This document shows, one piece after another, positions 43,054 to 52,402 of a stretch of 64,000 nucleotides of DNA. The notes beneath the pieces are model-generated. The model had not been told where the DNA came from and searched no databases. It was given only the letters and a program-made list of their open reading frames with translations. The position numbers and the translations under genes were made by a program. The stretch is from Ectopseudomonas mendocina (GTDB lineage: Bacteria; Pseudomonadota; Gammaproteobacteria; Pseudomonadales; Pseudomonadaceae), in the NCBI RefSeq assembly GCF_007049795.1, contig NZ_SCFY01000006.1, forward strand, positions 1 through 64,000, written 5' to 3'. The stretch's first letter is position 1. Every line of letters begins with the position of its first letter.

Positions 43054-43740
43054 TTACCAGTCAGCCAGCAACTCGAGCTTGAGGTGTTCCGCCACCGCCG
43101 CGGCCGTCGCCTTGTCCAGGTGTGGCACACGCCCCAGGCAAGGCGCTGGTAGGCGCTCGGTGAGGGTGGCGAGGTTTTCCTCCAGACGTGAGGTCTTCGG
43201 CTCGACGATATTGGCCACCCAGCCGGCCAGTTTCAGCCCATCACGCTCGATCGCCTCTGCGCTCAGCAGCGCGTGGTTGATACAACCCAGGCGTACACCT
43301 ACCACCAGAATCACCGGGATGCCCAATGCAACGGCCAGGTCCGACAGGTTTTCCTCACCGGCCAGCGGTACACGCCAGCCGCCTGCGCCCTCCACCAGCG
43401 AGAAGTCCGCACCCTTGCCCAGGATCGCCTGCACCGGCGGCAGCAGGCTTGCGACATCCAGTTTGACGCCTACCTCACGGGCCGCCAGATGCGGGGCAAT
43501 GGCCGGTTCGAAGGCCAGCAGGTTGACCTCTTCATAGTGCAGCGGCAATGAACATTGGGCGAGCAAGGCCAGCGCGTCGTCGTTGCGCAGGCCATCGGCG
43601 GTTCGCACGCAACCGGAAGCGACCGGCTTGGCCGCTGCGGTGCTCAGGCCCTGCAGACGCGCCGCATGGAGCAGGCCAGCGGCGATAGTCGTCTTGCCGA
43701 TTTCGGTATCCGTGCCGGTGACGAAGTAGGCTTGGGTCAT
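43054..43740 (-). CDS. bioD: BioD, dethiobiotin synthetase
   Basis: A 228-residue ATP-dependent enzyme that closes the ureido ring on 7,8-diaminopelargonate with CO2. The P-loop FVTGTDTEIGKTTIAAGLL is at residues 6-24; AAKPVASGC and VEGAGGWRVPL bind substrate and magnesium. Last gene of the biotin operon, separated from bioC by 58 bp containing a repeat word. Full length. Confidence 0.95.
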   Translation of the reverse strand: MTQAYFVTGTDTEIGKTTIAAGLLHAARLQGLSTAAAKPVASGCVRTADGLRNDDALALLAQCSLPLHYEEVNLLAFEPAIAPHLAAREVGVKLDVASLLPPVQAILGKGADFSLVEGAGGWRVPLAGEENLSDLAVALGIPVILVVGVRLGCINHALLSAEAIERDGLKLAGWVANIVEPKTSRLEENLATLTERLPAPCLGRVPHLDKATAAAVAEHLKLELLADW

Positions 43741-43748
43741 CTGATCCT

Positions 43749-43776
43749 CGTGGGAGCGAGCTCTGCTCGCGAAGCG
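43749..43776. repeat. Dispersed GGGAGCGAGCTCTGCTCGCGAA repeat
   Basis: Copy between bioC and bioD; related copies in both orientations lie between bioF and bioB (46530-46605). Common intergenic Pseudomonas repeat type. Confidence 0.65.
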
Positions 43777-43798
43777 GGTGGGCGAGCGAGGTTCGTGC

Positions 43799-44644
43799 CT
43801 AGGAAGGCTTCTGCAGCACGCCGTACACCACCTGATAGGTGGCCGGCAGTCCCTGCGGCTGACGGAAGTGCTCGTAAGCCTCGATCAGCGCACGAATGCG
43901 CGAGCGCCCCGTCAGCCCACCCGGACGCCCCGGGTTGAGATTGTGCGCACCGAGGTCCTTGAGCGAGGTGGTCAGGCTGCGCAGATCGGAAAAGTGCAGG
44001 ACCTCCGCCTCGCGTTGCAGCGCCAGCACCTGCAGACCACTGACCTTGCACATGTGCTGATAGGCCTCGAAATGACGGAAGCGATTGACGTGGACCAGGC
44101 CGTCGACCGCCAGCCAGCTGTCACGCAGTTCCTGCAGCGTACCCACGCACAGGCTGGAGAACGCCAGCACGCCACCGGGACGCAACACCCGCTGCGCTTC
44201 GCTCAGCACGCGCGGGAAATCGGCACACCATTGCAGCGCCAGGCTGGAGAACAGCAGATCGACGCTGGCGCTTTGCAGCGGTAGCGCTTCGGCATCGCCG
44301 GCGATGAAATACGCAGCACCGCCCTGGGGCCTGGCGTGGCGCAACATGCCCTCGGCGATATCCACCGCCAGGCCCGCGCTCGGTGCATAACGTTCGGCCA
44401 GGGCGCGGGTGAAATGGCCTGTGCCGCTGCCCAGGTCCAGCCAGCGAAGCGGCTGTAGCGAAGCAGGCAAATGCGCCAGCAGCTGGTTGCCGACACTGCG
44501 TTGCAGCTCGGCCACCGAGTCGTAACTGGCTGCCGCACGGGAAAACGACGCGGCAACCTGACGCTTATCCGGCAACGCCACATCTCCGTAGGGCGCGCCG
44601 TGCGCACCAGGGAACTCCTGAGGCGCCATACGCAGTTCAGACAT
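43799..44644 (-). CDS. bioC: BioC, malonyl-[ACP] O-methyltransferase
   Basis: A 281-residue SAM methyltransferase that methylates malonyl-ACP to disguise it as a fatty-acid primer, the first step toward pimeloyl-ACP. SAM motif I is [38 protein letters not shown] and [12 protein letters not shown] are typical of BioC. The start MSELRMAPQ at 44644 overlaps the bioH stop (ATGTCTGA); an ATG 12 bp earlier is less likely. Confidence 0.94.
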   Translation of the reverse strand: MSELRMAPQEFPGAHGAPYGDVALPDKRQVAASFSRAAASYDSVAELQRSVGNQLLAHLPASLQPLRWLDLGSGTGHFTRALAERYAPSAGLAVDIAEGMLRHARPQGGAAYFIAGDAEALPLQSASVDLLFSSLALQWCADFPRVLSEAQRVLRPGGVLAFSSLCVGTLQELRDSWLAVDGLVHVNRFRHFEAYQHMCKVSGLQVLALQREAEVLHFSDLRSLTTSLKDLGAHNLNPGRPGGLTGRSRIRALIEAYEHFRQPQGLPATYQVVYGVLQKPS

Positions 44645-45359
44645 CACTGGCCTCACGGATGAAATCGAGCATCAAGACCGCCAGGGCATCTGCCTGCTCG
44701 TGCACGAAGGCATGGCCGCATTCTTCCAGCACGTCCACCTCACCCTCTGGCAACAGCGCCAGCAGTGCATCGCCTGCCGCTGCTGGCACCAGCGCATCCT
44801 GCTCGGCCAGCAGGTGCAATTGCGGCCCGCTGTACGCCGCCAGCGCAGCGCAATTGTCCAGGCTCGCCAGCAGGCGCAGCCCGGCCAGCAGAGCGGACTT
44901 GTCGCTGGCCGACAGATGACTTTGCAGCTGCCGTGACAGGCCGCGCGCGTCGGCGCCACCCTGGGCACAGAGCATGGCAAAACGTTTGAGCGTAGCGCCG
45001 GCGTTCTCCTGACAGCCCCCGTAAAAGGTTGCGTAGGTCTTTGCCGGCATGGCCGTCGGCCAGGTATCGCTGGCGACGAAACAGACATTGCTGGCCAAGG
45101 TGATCAAGCCACGACAGCGCTTGCCACGACGCGCAGCCAGGGCGGCGGCCAACATGCCGCCAAGTGACCAGCCGGCCAGCCAGCAATCATGAGGTAAACG
45201 CGTATCCAACTCGTCGAGCCAATCGGCAGCGGCCGCACTGCTCAGTCGCGGCAGGGCTGGCACCTGCACCTGCATATCGCCACCCAACGCGTTCGCCAGC
45301 GGTTGCAGCAAGGCGCCGTCCAGGCCCCAGCCCGGCAATAGAATCAGCGTCTCACGCAT
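44637..45359 (-). CDS. bioH: BioH, pimeloyl-[ACP] methyl ester carboxylesterase
   Basis: A 240-residue alpha/beta hydrolase that removes the methyl group from pimeloyl-ACP methyl ester. [17 protein letters not shown] is the oxyanion start, [14 protein letters not shown] holds the nucleophile Ser, AEQDALVP the Asp region and [10 protein letters not shown] the His. MRETLI at 45359 overlaps the bioF stop (ATGCGTGA) and gives the family length. Confidence 0.93.
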   Translation of the reverse strand: MRETLILLPGWGLDGALLQPLANALGGDMQVQVPALPRLSSAAAADWLDELDTRLPHDCWLAGWSLGGMLAAALAARRGKRCRGLITLASNVCFVASDTWPTAMPAKTYATFYGGCQENAGATLKRFAMLCAQGGADARGLSRQLQSHLSASDKSALLAGLRLLASLDNCAALAAYSGPQLHLLAEQDALVPAAAGDALLALLPEGEVDVLEECGHAFVHEQADALAVLMLDFIREASDV

Positions 45360-46521
45360 CGGCCTGCACCTGCGGCCAGCACTCGGCCAGCGCCTCGAGT
45401 AGCAGTTCGAGCTGCGCATCGCTGTGCGCAGCGGACAGGGTCACGCGCAAACGGGCGCTGCCAGCCGGTACGGTCGGTGGGCGAATGGCGCCGACCAGCA
45501 GGCCGCGATCCTTGAGCAGCGCAGACAGCTTGAGCGCACGCGTACTGTCACCCACCAGAATCGGCTGAATCGGGGTGGGGCTGTCCATCAGACTCAGGCC
45601 GATCTCGGCGGCGCCCTGACGGAAACGGGCGATCAACCGCTGCAAGTGTTCGCGCCGCCAGCTTTCGCTGCGCAGCAGCTCCAGGCTCGTCAACGTGGCG
45701 CAGGCCACCGCCGGCGGTTGGCTGGTGGTGTAGATGTAGGGCCGGGCGAACTGGATCAGCGTCTCGATCAGCTCCTCGCTGCCGGCGACGAAGGCGCCGG
45801 CGGTACCAAAGGCCTTGCCCAGTGTGCCGACCAGCACCTGCACGTCATCCTGGCCCAGGCCAAAGTGCTCGACGATGCCACCACCGGTGGCGCCCAGCGG
45901 GCCGAAACCATGGGCATCATCGACCATCACCCAGGCCTTCGCGGCACGCGCCTCGGCGCACAGGGCCGGTAGATCGGCCAGGTCGCCGTCCATGCTGAAC
46001 ACACCATCGGTGACCACCAGGCAGTTGCCAGTGACCTTGCGCAGGCGGTTGGCCAGGCTCACTGCATCGTTGTGCAGGTAGCGGGAAAAACGCGCGCCGC
46101 AGAGCAGGCCGGCATCGAGTAGCGAGGCGTGGTTGAGACGATCCTGCAGTACGCTGTCGCCCTGCCCGAGCAAGGCGGTGACGACCGCCAGGTTGGCCAT
46201 GTAACCGGTGGAGAACAACAGCGCACGCGGCCTGCCGGTGAACGCGGCCAGGGCCTCCTCCAGTTCGTGATGCGGGGTGCTGTGGCCGATCACCAGATGC
46301 GATGCGCCGCCGCCAACGCCCCATTTTTCCGCGCCCTGCTGCATGGCGCGGATCACCTCGGGGTGATTGGCCAGACCGAGGTAATCGTTGGAGCAGAAAG
46401 CCAGCAGCTCCTGACCATCGGCCCGCACCTGCGGGCCCTGCGGGGTCTGCAGCAGCGGACGCTGGCGGAACAGGTCGGCGGCCTGGCGCTCGGCCAGGCG
46501 CGTAGCAAGATCGAAGCTCAT
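45352..46521 (-). CDS. bioF: BioF, 8-amino-7-oxononanoate synthase
   Basis: A 389-residue PLP enzyme that condenses pimeloyl-ACP with L-alanine. The start region [18 protein letters not shown], the glycine loop [32 protein letters not shown] and the PLP-lysine loop [15 protein letters not shown] are complete. It is read after bioB, with an 88-bp gap that contains repeat words. Confidence 0.95.
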   Translation of the reverse strand: MSFDLATRLAERQAADLFRQRPLLQTPQGPQVRADGQELLAFCSNDYLGLANHPEVIRAMQQGAEKWGVGGGASHLVIGHSTPHHELEEALAAFTGRPRALLFSTGYMANLAVVTALLGQGDSVLQDRLNHASLLDAGLLCGARFSRYLHNDAVSLANRLRKVTGNCLVVTDGVFSMDGDLADLPALCAEARAAKAWVMVDDAHGFGPLGATGGGIVEHFGLGQDDVQVLVGTLGKAFGTAGAFVAGSEELIETLIQFARPYIYTTSQPPAVACATLTSLELLRSESWRREHLQRLIARFRQGAAEIGLSLMDSPTPIQPILVGDSTRALKLSALLKDRGLLVGAIRPPTVPAGSARLRVTLSAAHSDAQLELLLEALAECWPQVQADA

Positions 46522-46529
46522 GCACGTTT

Positions 46530-46605
46530 TCCGCAGGAGCGAGCGTCGCGAGCGAAAAACCAGGACAGGAGGTCATTCGCGAACAGAGCTCGCTCCCACA
46601 TAAAA
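46530..46605. repeat. Inverted pair of GGGAGCGAGC-type repeats between bioB and bioF
   Basis: CAGGAGCGAGCGTCGCGAGCG at 46532 and, reversed, CGCGAACAGAGCTCGCTCCCAC at 46578. In the message the two can fold together, which may shield the bioB part from decay. Confidence 0.55.
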
Positions 46606-46609
46606 GGAA

Positions 46610-47668
46610 TCAGGCCGAAGCAGCGTTGTAGAACAGCTTGGAATCGCGCTGCTCGACCAGCGCCTGTTCGATGGCCGCCTGGTGCACCTCGTCGGCGTGT
46701 TCTTCGCGCTCCTCAGGCTTGATGCCGAGGCGCTTGAACAGGGCCATGTCCTTATCCGCCTGCGGGTTGGCGGTGGTCAACAGCTTCTCGCCGTAGAATA
46801 TCGAGTTGGCGCCCGCCATGAAGGCCAGGGCCTGCATCTGCTCGTTCATCGCCTCGCGGCCGGCAGACAGGCGCACGTGGGATTTCGGCATCATGATCCG
46901 CGCCACGGCCAGGGTACGGATGAAGTCGAACGGATCGACGTCCTTCTCCTCGGCCAGCGGCGTGCCCTTGACCTTGACCAGCATGTTGATCGGCACGCTT
47001 TCCGGGTGCTCCGGCAGGTTGGCCAGCTGGATCAGCAGGCCGGCGCGGTCATCCACCGACTCGCCCATGCCGAGGATGCCGCCCGAGCAGATCTTCATCC
47101 CGGCCTCGCGCACGTAAGCCAGGGTCTGCAGGCGCTCGCCGTAGGTGCGGGTAGTGATGATGCTGCCGTAGAACTCCGGCGAGGTGTCGAGGTTGTGGTT
47201 GTAGTAGTCCAGGCCTGCGTCAGCCAGCGCCTGGGTCTGCTCCTGATCGAGGCGACCAAGAGTCATGCAGGTTTCCAGGCCGAGCTTCTTCACGCCCTTC
47301 ACCATTTCCAGCACGTAAGGCATGTCCTTGGCGGACGGATGCTTCCACGCGGCGCCCATGCAGAAACGCGTGGAGCCGATGGCCTTGGCCTCGGCGGCCG
47401 CCTCCAGCACCTTCTGCACTTCCATCAGCTTTTCCTTGTCCAGGCCGGTGTTGTAGTGGCCGGACTGCGGGCAGTACTTGCAGTCTTCGGGGCAGGCGCC
47501 GGTCTTGATCGACAGCAGGGTCGAGACCTGCACGCGGTTCGGGTCGAAGTGTTGGCGATGGACGCTCTGCGCCTGGAACAGCAGGTCGTTGAAAGGCTGC
47601 TCGAACAGCGCGCGAACCTCGGCGAGGCCCCAGTCGTGGCGGGTGGTGATTTCGGCGGTTGCGCTCAT
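46610..47668 (-). CDS. bioB: BioB, biotin synthase
   Basis: A 352-residue radical-SAM enzyme that inserts sulfur into dethiobiotin. The 4Fe-4S cysteines are C59, C63 and C66 in [41 protein letters not shown] and LSAGREAM supply SAM, substrate and 2Fe-2S ligands. ATG at 47668 is chosen (MSATAEITT) over an ATG at 47722; AGAAGGACTT precedes it. First gene of the operon bioB-F-H-C-D, downstream of a BirA-type site. Confidence 0.95.
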   Translation of the reverse strand: MSATAEITTRHDWGLAEVRALFEQPFNDLLFQAQSVHRQHFDPNRVQVSTLLSIKTGACPEDCKYCPQSGHYNTGLDKEKLMEVQKVLEAAAEAKAIGSTRFCMGAAWKHPSAKDMPYVLEMVKGVKKLGLETCMTLGRLDQEQTQALADAGLDYYNHNLDTSPEFYGSIITTRTYGERLQTLAYVREAGMKICSGGILGMGESVDDRAGLLIQLANLPEHPESVPINMLVKVKGTPLAEEKDVDPFDFIRTLAVARIMMPKSHVRLSAGREAMNEQMQALAFMAGANSIFYGEKLLTTANPQADKDMALFKRLGIKPEEREEHADEVHQAAIEQALVEQRDSKLFYNAASA

Positions 47669-47756
47669 CTGAGAAGTCCTTCGACGCTTGGTGGCATCTG
47701 TTGTCAGGCCCACAGGGGGCATTCAGGCTTTGGCCATCATAAGTGGCGATTGGATG

Positions 47757-47788
47757 CTGTCAACCACGATAAAGACACAGGTTTACAT
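47757..47788. promoter_or_regulatory. BirA-type biotin operator
   Basis: CTGTCAACC, 14 bp, GGTTTACAT: close to the BirA consensus TTGTAAACC-(14-16)-GGTTTACAA. It lies 89 bp before bioB, so biotinyl-AMP-bound BirA probably represses the operon. Confidence 0.65.
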
Positions 47789-47864
47789 ATGATCAATTAA
47801 TAACCAATAGAACTTATGTCATGGCACAAGGCCAAATGCTTACCCCTCCCACAGGATGTTCTGC

Positions 47865-48158
47865 ATGCAGGTTGAAGGTTTTTTTGAAGGGCTCGGCGAA
47901 GCGCTGGGTCGCGCCATCCGTTTCATCGTCGACATGTTGTCCGGCGTGCTGGGCGCCATGGCCGATGCCATCGACGACTTTCTCCAGGGTATGGCCAGGG
48001 CCATTGGCATGGACGTGTCGATCTTCAGCATCATCCTGCTGATCATCGGCCTGCTGTTCCTGTTCAGCGGCGCTCGCTCTCTGCTGCGCGGCTCGATTAT
48101 CGGCGGGGTGATCTGGCTGTTTCTCGGCCTGATCGTCATGGGCTGGCTCATCCGCTGA
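47865..48158 (+). CDS. Small membrane protein, unknown function
   Basis: A 97-residue protein: an amphipathic N-terminal half (FFEGLGEALGRAIRFIVDMLSGVLGAMADAIDDFLQGM) and two membrane helices (IFSIILLIIGLLFLFSG and IIGGVIWLFLGLIVMGWLI). AGGA lies 8 bp before the ATG at 47865; an ATG nine bases earlier is less well spaced. Divergent from bioB. Similar small proteins occur in other pseudomonads, as far as I recall, without assigned function. Confidence 0.7.
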   Translation: MQVEGFFEGLGEALGRAIRFIVDMLSGVLGAMADAIDDFLQGMARAIGMDVSIFSIILLIIGLLFLFSGARSLLRGSIIGGVIWLFLGLIVMGWLIR

Positions 48159-48201
48159 CGCGAACTACACTTCTGGCACCACCGCTCATGGATGAGCCGC
48201 G

Positions 48202-48942
48202 ATGCCAGCGTTCGACCCAACCCTCCTGCAACGCCTCCCCTGGCTGCGACCGCGCCGCCATTGCCAGCTTTGCGACGAAACCACCGATCACCCCACGCAC
48301 GCGGTCTGCACGGCTTGCGAGGCCGAGTTGCCGTGGCTCGGTGCGCATTGCCTGATCTGTGCGGTGCCATTGCCGGCCCACGGCATGATCTGCGGCGCCT
48401 GCCAGAACAAGCCGCCGAGTTTCAGCCGTGTGGAGGCGCCCTGGCGCTATGCCTTTCCCGTCGACAATCTGATCACCCGCTTCAAGCATCAGGCGCAATG
48501 GCCTTACGGCCGTCTGCTCGCCGAGCTGTTGGCCGAGCACCTGCACCACGCCTTCGATGAAGGATTGCCACGCCCCCAGGCGCTGTTGCCCGTTCCATTG
48601 GCCCGCAAGCGCCAGCGGCGACGCGGCTTCAATCAGGCGCAGATGCTCGCCGACTGGCTGAGCACCAGCCTCGACCTGCCGGTAGAGCGTGACTGGCTCC
48701 AGCGCCGTGTCGATACGCCCGCACAGCAAGGGCTGGATGCCGCGACGCGCAAGCGTAATCTGCGTCAGGCCTTCAGCCTGGAACTGCAGGCCAAGGTGGC
48801 TGGCGCTCACCTGGCGCTGGTCGACGACGTGCTCACCACCGGCGCCACGGCGGGCGTACTCGCCCATCTGCTGCGTCGCGCCGGCGCCCTGCGCGTCGAT
48901 GTGTATTGCCTGGCCCGCACGCCACGGCCGGGCGACGCCTGA
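48202..48942 (+). CDS. comF: ComF-family phosphoribosyltransferase-like protein
   Basis: A 246-residue protein with an N-terminal zinc finger (CQLCDETTDH..C..CEAELPW and CLICAVPL..CGACQ) and a C-terminal PRTase fold: RKRQRRRGFNQAQMLADWL and the PRPP loop LVDDVLTTGATAG. ComF proteins help DNA uptake during transformation in several bacteria; the chemical reaction is not known. It precedes the ModE-like gene by 61 bp on the same strand. Confidence 0.9.
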   Translation: MPAFDPTLLQRLPWLRPRRHCQLCDETTDHPTHAVCTACEAELPWLGAHCLICAVPLPAHGMICGACQNKPPSFSRVEAPWRYAFPVDNLITRFKHQAQWPYGRLLAELLAEHLHHAFDEGLPRPQALLPVPLARKRQRRRGFNQAQMLADWLSTSLDLPVERDWLQRRVDTPAQQGLDAATRKRNLRQAFSLELQAKVAGAHLALVDDVLTTGATAGVLAHLLRRAGALRVDVYCLARTPRPGDA

Positions 48943-49003
48943 CTTGACGCGCCAGGCGCAGTCACGCACCTTGCCCGACATCCTTCCTGGCCACGCCTCA
49001 ATC

Positions 49004-49768
49004 ATGTCGCAGCTCGATCCCCTCGCCCAACTGCTCAGCCGCCGCCCGAAACGCCTGGCCCTGCTCGAGCAGATCGCCGAACAAGGCTCCATCACCCGCG
49101 CCGCCAAAGCCGCCGGGCTGAGCTACAAGGCCGCCTGGGATGCCATCGACGAGTTGAACAATCTGTCGGAGCAGCCCCTGGTCAGTCGCAATGTCGGCGG
49201 CAAAGGCGGCGGTGGTGCACGCCTGACACCCGCAGGCGAGCGTCTGCTGGCACTGCAACAACGCCTGCAGGCGCTGCAGGTGCAACTGCTGCAGGCCGCC
49301 GGTGATGACGCCGACCTGGAGTTGCTCGGCCGCCTGATGCTGCGCACCAGTGCGCGCAACCAGCTCACCGGCCGCGTGCGCGCGATTCACGCCCACGGCC
49401 ACAACGACCTGATCGATATCGAACTGCCCGGCGGCAGCCGCCTGCAAGCGCAGATCACCCATGACAGCACCGAGAACCTGCAACTGAGCGAAGGCAGCGG
49501 CGTGGTCGCCCTGATCAAGGCTGGCTGGCTGGAACTGCAGCCACTCGATGCACCGCCAGCAGAACAGCACAATGCACTCGAAGGCCGTATCGAACAGATT
49601 CTGCCGGCCAGCGACGGCCCCAGCGATGTGCGCATCAGCCTGCCTAATGGCCAAACCCTGTGCGCCCTGCTCGAATCCGCTCGCCTGGCCGAACTGGGAC
49701 TGCGCGTCGGCGACCAGGTACGCGCACAGTTCGCCGCCAGCCAGGTGCTGCTCGGTACGCAACTGTAG
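49004..49768 (+). CDS. ModE-like molybdate-responsive regulator
   Basis: A 254-residue protein. The LysR-type winged helix LLEQIAEQGSITRAAKAAGLSYKAAWDAIDELNN with VGGKGGGGARLTPAGERLL is the ModE DNA-binding domain; the C-terminal half holds two TOBE/Mop repeats (SARNQLTGRVRAIHAHGHNDLIDIELPGG and HNALEGRIEQILPASDGPSDVRISLPNG) that bind molybdate or tungstate. It likely controls molybdate transport or molybdoenzymes; no such genes are nearby. Confidence 0.9.
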   Translation: MSQLDPLAQLLSRRPKRLALLEQIAEQGSITRAAKAAGLSYKAAWDAIDELNNLSEQPLVSRNVGGKGGGGARLTPAGERLLALQQRLQALQVQLLQAAGDDADLELLGRLMLRTSARNQLTGRVRAIHAHGHNDLIDIELPGGSRLQAQITHDSTENLQLSEGSGVVALIKAGWLELQPLDAPPAEQHNALEGRIEQILPASDGPSDVRISLPNGQTLCALLESARLAELGLRVGDQVRAQFAASQVLLGTQL

Positions 49769-49866
49769 GGCGGCTGCAACTCGCTAATAACGCCAACGGC
49801 GGGTTACACCCGCCCTAGGTTCAGCGCAAGCCGGTAGACTGGGCGCCCACTCACGCGGAGCCGTTC

Positions 49867-50841
49867 ATGAGCCACCCCTTTTCCACCCTCACCCCGGATC
49901 TGGTGCTCGATGCCGTGGAGAGCCTTGGCTACCTCAGCGACGCCCGCGTATTGGCACTCAACAGTTACGAGAACCGCGTCTATCAAGTCGGCATCGAGGA
50001 CGAAACACCGCTGATCGCCAAGTTCTATCGCCCGGATCGCTGGAGCGATGCGGCAATCCGCGAGGAGCACAGTTTCAGCGCCGAGCTGGCCGAGCACGAG
50101 GTCCCGGTGGTGGCGCCACTGGCGCGCGATGGCGAGACACTGTTCGAGCACGGCGGCTTCCGCTTCGCTCTATTTCCCCGTCGCGGCGGCCGCGCGCCAG
50201 AGCCGGGCAACCTCGACCAGCTGTACCGTCTTGGTCAGTTGCTCGGACGCATGCATGCCATCGGCGCCAGCCGCCCTTTCGCTCATCGCGAAACCCTGGC
50301 GGTGGACAATTTCGGCCATGCAGCCCTCGCCTCTCTGCTCGATGGCGGCTTCGTGCCGCGCAGCCTGCTGCCGGCCTACGAGTCGGTAGCGCGCGACCTG
50401 CTCACCCGCCTGGATGAACTCTTCGCCCGTGTGCTCTACACGCCGATTCGCCTGCACGGCGACTGCCACCCAGGCAACCTGTTGCACCGTGACGACGCCT
50501 TCCATGTCGTCGACCTCGATGACTGCCGCATGGGCCCGGCGGTGCAGGACCTGTGGATGATGCTTGCCGGCGAACGTCATGAACGCCTCGGCCAATTGGC
50601 CGAACTGGTCGACGGCTACCTGGAATTCCACGACTTCGCCGCCCGCGAACTGCCGTTGATCGAAGGTCTGCGCGCGCTGCGCCTGATGCATCACAGTGCC
50701 TGGATCGCAAGGCGCTGGGATGACCCCGCTTTCCCTCTGGCCTTCCCCTGGTTTGCCGGCGAGCGCTACTGGGGCGACCAGATTCTCGCCCTGCGCGAAC
50801 AGATGGCAGCTCTGGATGAAGAGCCGCTGCGACTGTTCTGA
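49867..50841 (+). CDS. srkA: SrkA, stress-response Ser/Thr protein kinase
   Basis: A 324-residue aminoglycoside-phosphotransferase-fold kinase (YihE/RdoA), implicated in protecting stressed cells. It has the nucleotide Lys region YQVGIEDETPLIAKFYRPDRW, the HRD-like HGDCHPGNLLHRDD with catalytic Asp, and metal-binding VVDLDDCRMGPAVQDLW. WIARRWDDPAFP and FAGERYWGDQI are family-typical. Full length, monocistronic, with a perfect REP palindrome just after the stop. Confidence 0.93.
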   Translation: MSHPFSTLTPDLVLDAVESLGYLSDARVLALNSYENRVYQVGIEDETPLIAKFYRPDRWSDAAIREEHSFSAELAEHEVPVVAPLARDGETLFEHGGFRFALFPRRGGRAPEPGNLDQLYRLGQLLGRMHAIGASRPFAHRETLAVDNFGHAALASLLDGGFVPRSLLPAYESVARDLLTRLDELFARVLYTPIRLHGDCHPGNLLHRDDAFHVVDLDDCRMGPAVQDLWMMLAGERHERLGQLAELVDGYLEFHDFAARELPLIEGLRALRLMHHSAWIARRWDDPAFPLAFPWFAGERYWGDQILALREQMAALDEEPLRLF

Positions 50842-50844
50842 GCC

Positions 50845-50879
50845 GATGCAATCCGGGACCGCAGTTCCCGGATTGCATC
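50845..50879. repeat. REP palindrome after srkA
   Basis: GATGCAATCCGGGA and its exact complement TCCCGGATTGCATC form a 14-bp stem with a 7-nt loop, followed by CGGGCTAC. Typical Pseudomonas REP-like unit, possibly ending or protecting the srkA message. Confidence 0.75.
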
Positions 50880-51059
50880 CGGGCTACGCACCGACCGCGC
50901 CAAGTCCGCGCACCCATACAGTTGCGCGCACCGCGTAAAGTTTGCCTTACGACTTTGCCGGCGTTTCGGTATACATAAAAAGCTGAACGGACAGACAAGG
51001 CAGAGGCCAGAGCGCTAGAATTTCGCGGCAACCGTTAGCTGCCTAACCAAGGATTCTCG

Positions 51060-51953
51060 ATGGCCACCGCCAACCCGCAACGCGGGTACGTTCTGGGCCT
51101 TACCGCCTACATCATCTGGGGCCTGTTCCCGCTCTACTTCAAAGCCCTGCAAAGCGTGCCGGCGATGGAAATCATCGTGCACCGCGTGCTCTGGTCCGCG
51201 CTGTTCGGCGGCCTGCTGCTGCTCGTCTGGAAGCACCCTGGCTGGTGGCGCGAGCTGCGCGACAACCCCAAACGCCTGGCGGTGCTGGCCGGCTGCGGCC
51301 TGCTGATCGCGACCAACTGGCTGGTATACGTGTGGGCGGTGAACAACGACCGCATGATCGAGGCCAGCCTGGGCTACTACATCAACCCATTGATCAACGT
51401 ATTGCTCGGTCTGCTGATTCTCGGTGAGCGCTTGCGTCGCCTGCAGTGGCTGGCCGTGGCGCTGGCTGCGATAGGCGTGCTGCAACAACTGTGGCAGGTC
51501 GGCAGCCTGCCCTGGGTATCGCTGGTGCTGGCGCTGACCTTCGGCTTCTATGGATTGATCCGCAAACAGGCGCCTGTGGCGGCACTGCCCGGATTGGTGG
51601 TGGAAACCTGGTTGCTGGTGCCGGTGGCGCTGGCCTGGCTGGTTTTGCACCCTGCAGCGATGAGCAGCCAGGCCAGCTTCTGGACCAGTAGCGAAGCGCT
51701 GTGGCTGGCAGCTGCCGGCCCGATCACTCTGGTGCCGCTGGTGTGCTTCAACGCCGCGGCGCGGCACCTGCCCTACACCACGCTGGGCTTCCTGCAATAC
51801 CTGGCTCCGACCCTGGTGCTGCTGCAGGCCATTCTGCTGTTCGATGAACACTTCTCACCGAGCACCCTGCTGGCCTTCGCCTGCATCTGGGCGGGGCTTT
51901 TTGTGTACAGCCTGGATATCTGGCTGAACCTGCGCAAGCGCTCGATGCAGTAA
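51060..51953 (+). CDS. rarD: RarD, EamA-family permease
   Basis: A 297-residue inner-membrane protein with ten helices, the RarD group of the drug/metabolite transporter superfamily. GYVLGLTAYIIWGLFPLYFKAL at the start, NWLVYVWAVNNDRMIEASLGYYINPLINVLLG and PLVCFNAAARHLPYTTLGFLQYLAPTL are characteristic. RarD was named for chloramphenicol sensitivity; its natural substrate is unknown. AACCAAGG precedes the ATG. Confidence 0.93.
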   Translation: MATANPQRGYVLGLTAYIIWGLFPLYFKALQSVPAMEIIVHRVLWSALFGGLLLLVWKHPGWWRELRDNPKRLAVLAGCGLLIATNWLVYVWAVNNDRMIEASLGYYINPLINVLLGLLILGERLRRLQWLAVALAAIGVLQQLWQVGSLPWVSLVLALTFGFYGLIRKQAPVAALPGLVVETWLLVPVALAWLVLHPAAMSSQASFWTSSEALWLAAAGPITLVPLVCFNAAARHLPYTTLGFLQYLAPTLVLLQAILLFDEHFSPSTLLAFACIWAGLFVYSLDIWLNLRKRSMQ

Positions 51954-51959
51954 AAGGAC

Positions 51960-51976
51960 GGTGCGCACAGCGCACC
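51960..51976. repeat. GGTGCGC-N3-GCGCACC repeat
   Basis: A 7-bp inverted repeat followed by CTAA. Same family as the two copies at 62450-62466 and 62540-62556. Confidence 0.65.
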
Positions 51977-52188
51977 CTAAGCGGCTCGCAGACACCTCAG
52001 GGTGTCGCGGGGCCGCCCAGGTTGTGCGCACCGGTGTCGATAGGGCACTGAGCAGAAAACGCTCAACTATCCCCAGGCCGCGTCAGCCTTGGGTCTGCAC
52101 ACGCCATCCCTGGCTTATCCACAGACCCATCCCCGGCATTTGTGCACAAGCCTTTGATCCTGTTGAATTTTTAGCCAGACAATGAAAA

Positions 52189-52377
52189 GCCCCGCAGCAC
52201 TAGCTGGCCGTTGAAAACGTAGGCGAGGCAGGCAAGACAAGGCAAAAACGGCCGAAAAAGCGCAGTTTACGAGTTGTAAATGAGCATTTTGAGGCCGTTT
52301 TTAACGCAGTATTGCCAACGCAGGTAGTTTTCAACGGATAGCTGAGCGGTGCGCCGGGGCTCCACAGTGTACCCACA
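52189..52377 (-). terminator. gcvR-type gene terminator split by an inserted element
   Basis: The left arm AGCCCCGCAGCAC (52189-52201 region) and right arm GGTGCGCCGGGGCT (52349-52362 region) would form a terminator hairpin with a T-rich tail on the minus strand if the 130-bp element between them were removed. The loop would be TAGCTGAGC. Confidence 0.6.
52206..52338. mobile_element. Miniature inverted-repeat element (MITE-like)
   Basis: About 133 bp with terminal inverted repeats CCGTTGAAAAC (52208) and GTTTTCAACGG (to 52337), flanked by a 5-bp direct repeat TAGCT (52201-52205 and 52339-52343). No coding capacity. It lies in the loop of a terminator hairpin. The interior has AT-rich and CG-rich blocks (CGGCCGAAAAAGCG, TGAGGCCGTTTTTAAC) that also pair in part. 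Mobilisation in trans by some transposase is inferred. Confidence 0.7.
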
Positions 52378-52402
52378 GGCTGATCCACGCATACCGTGGA
52401 TA

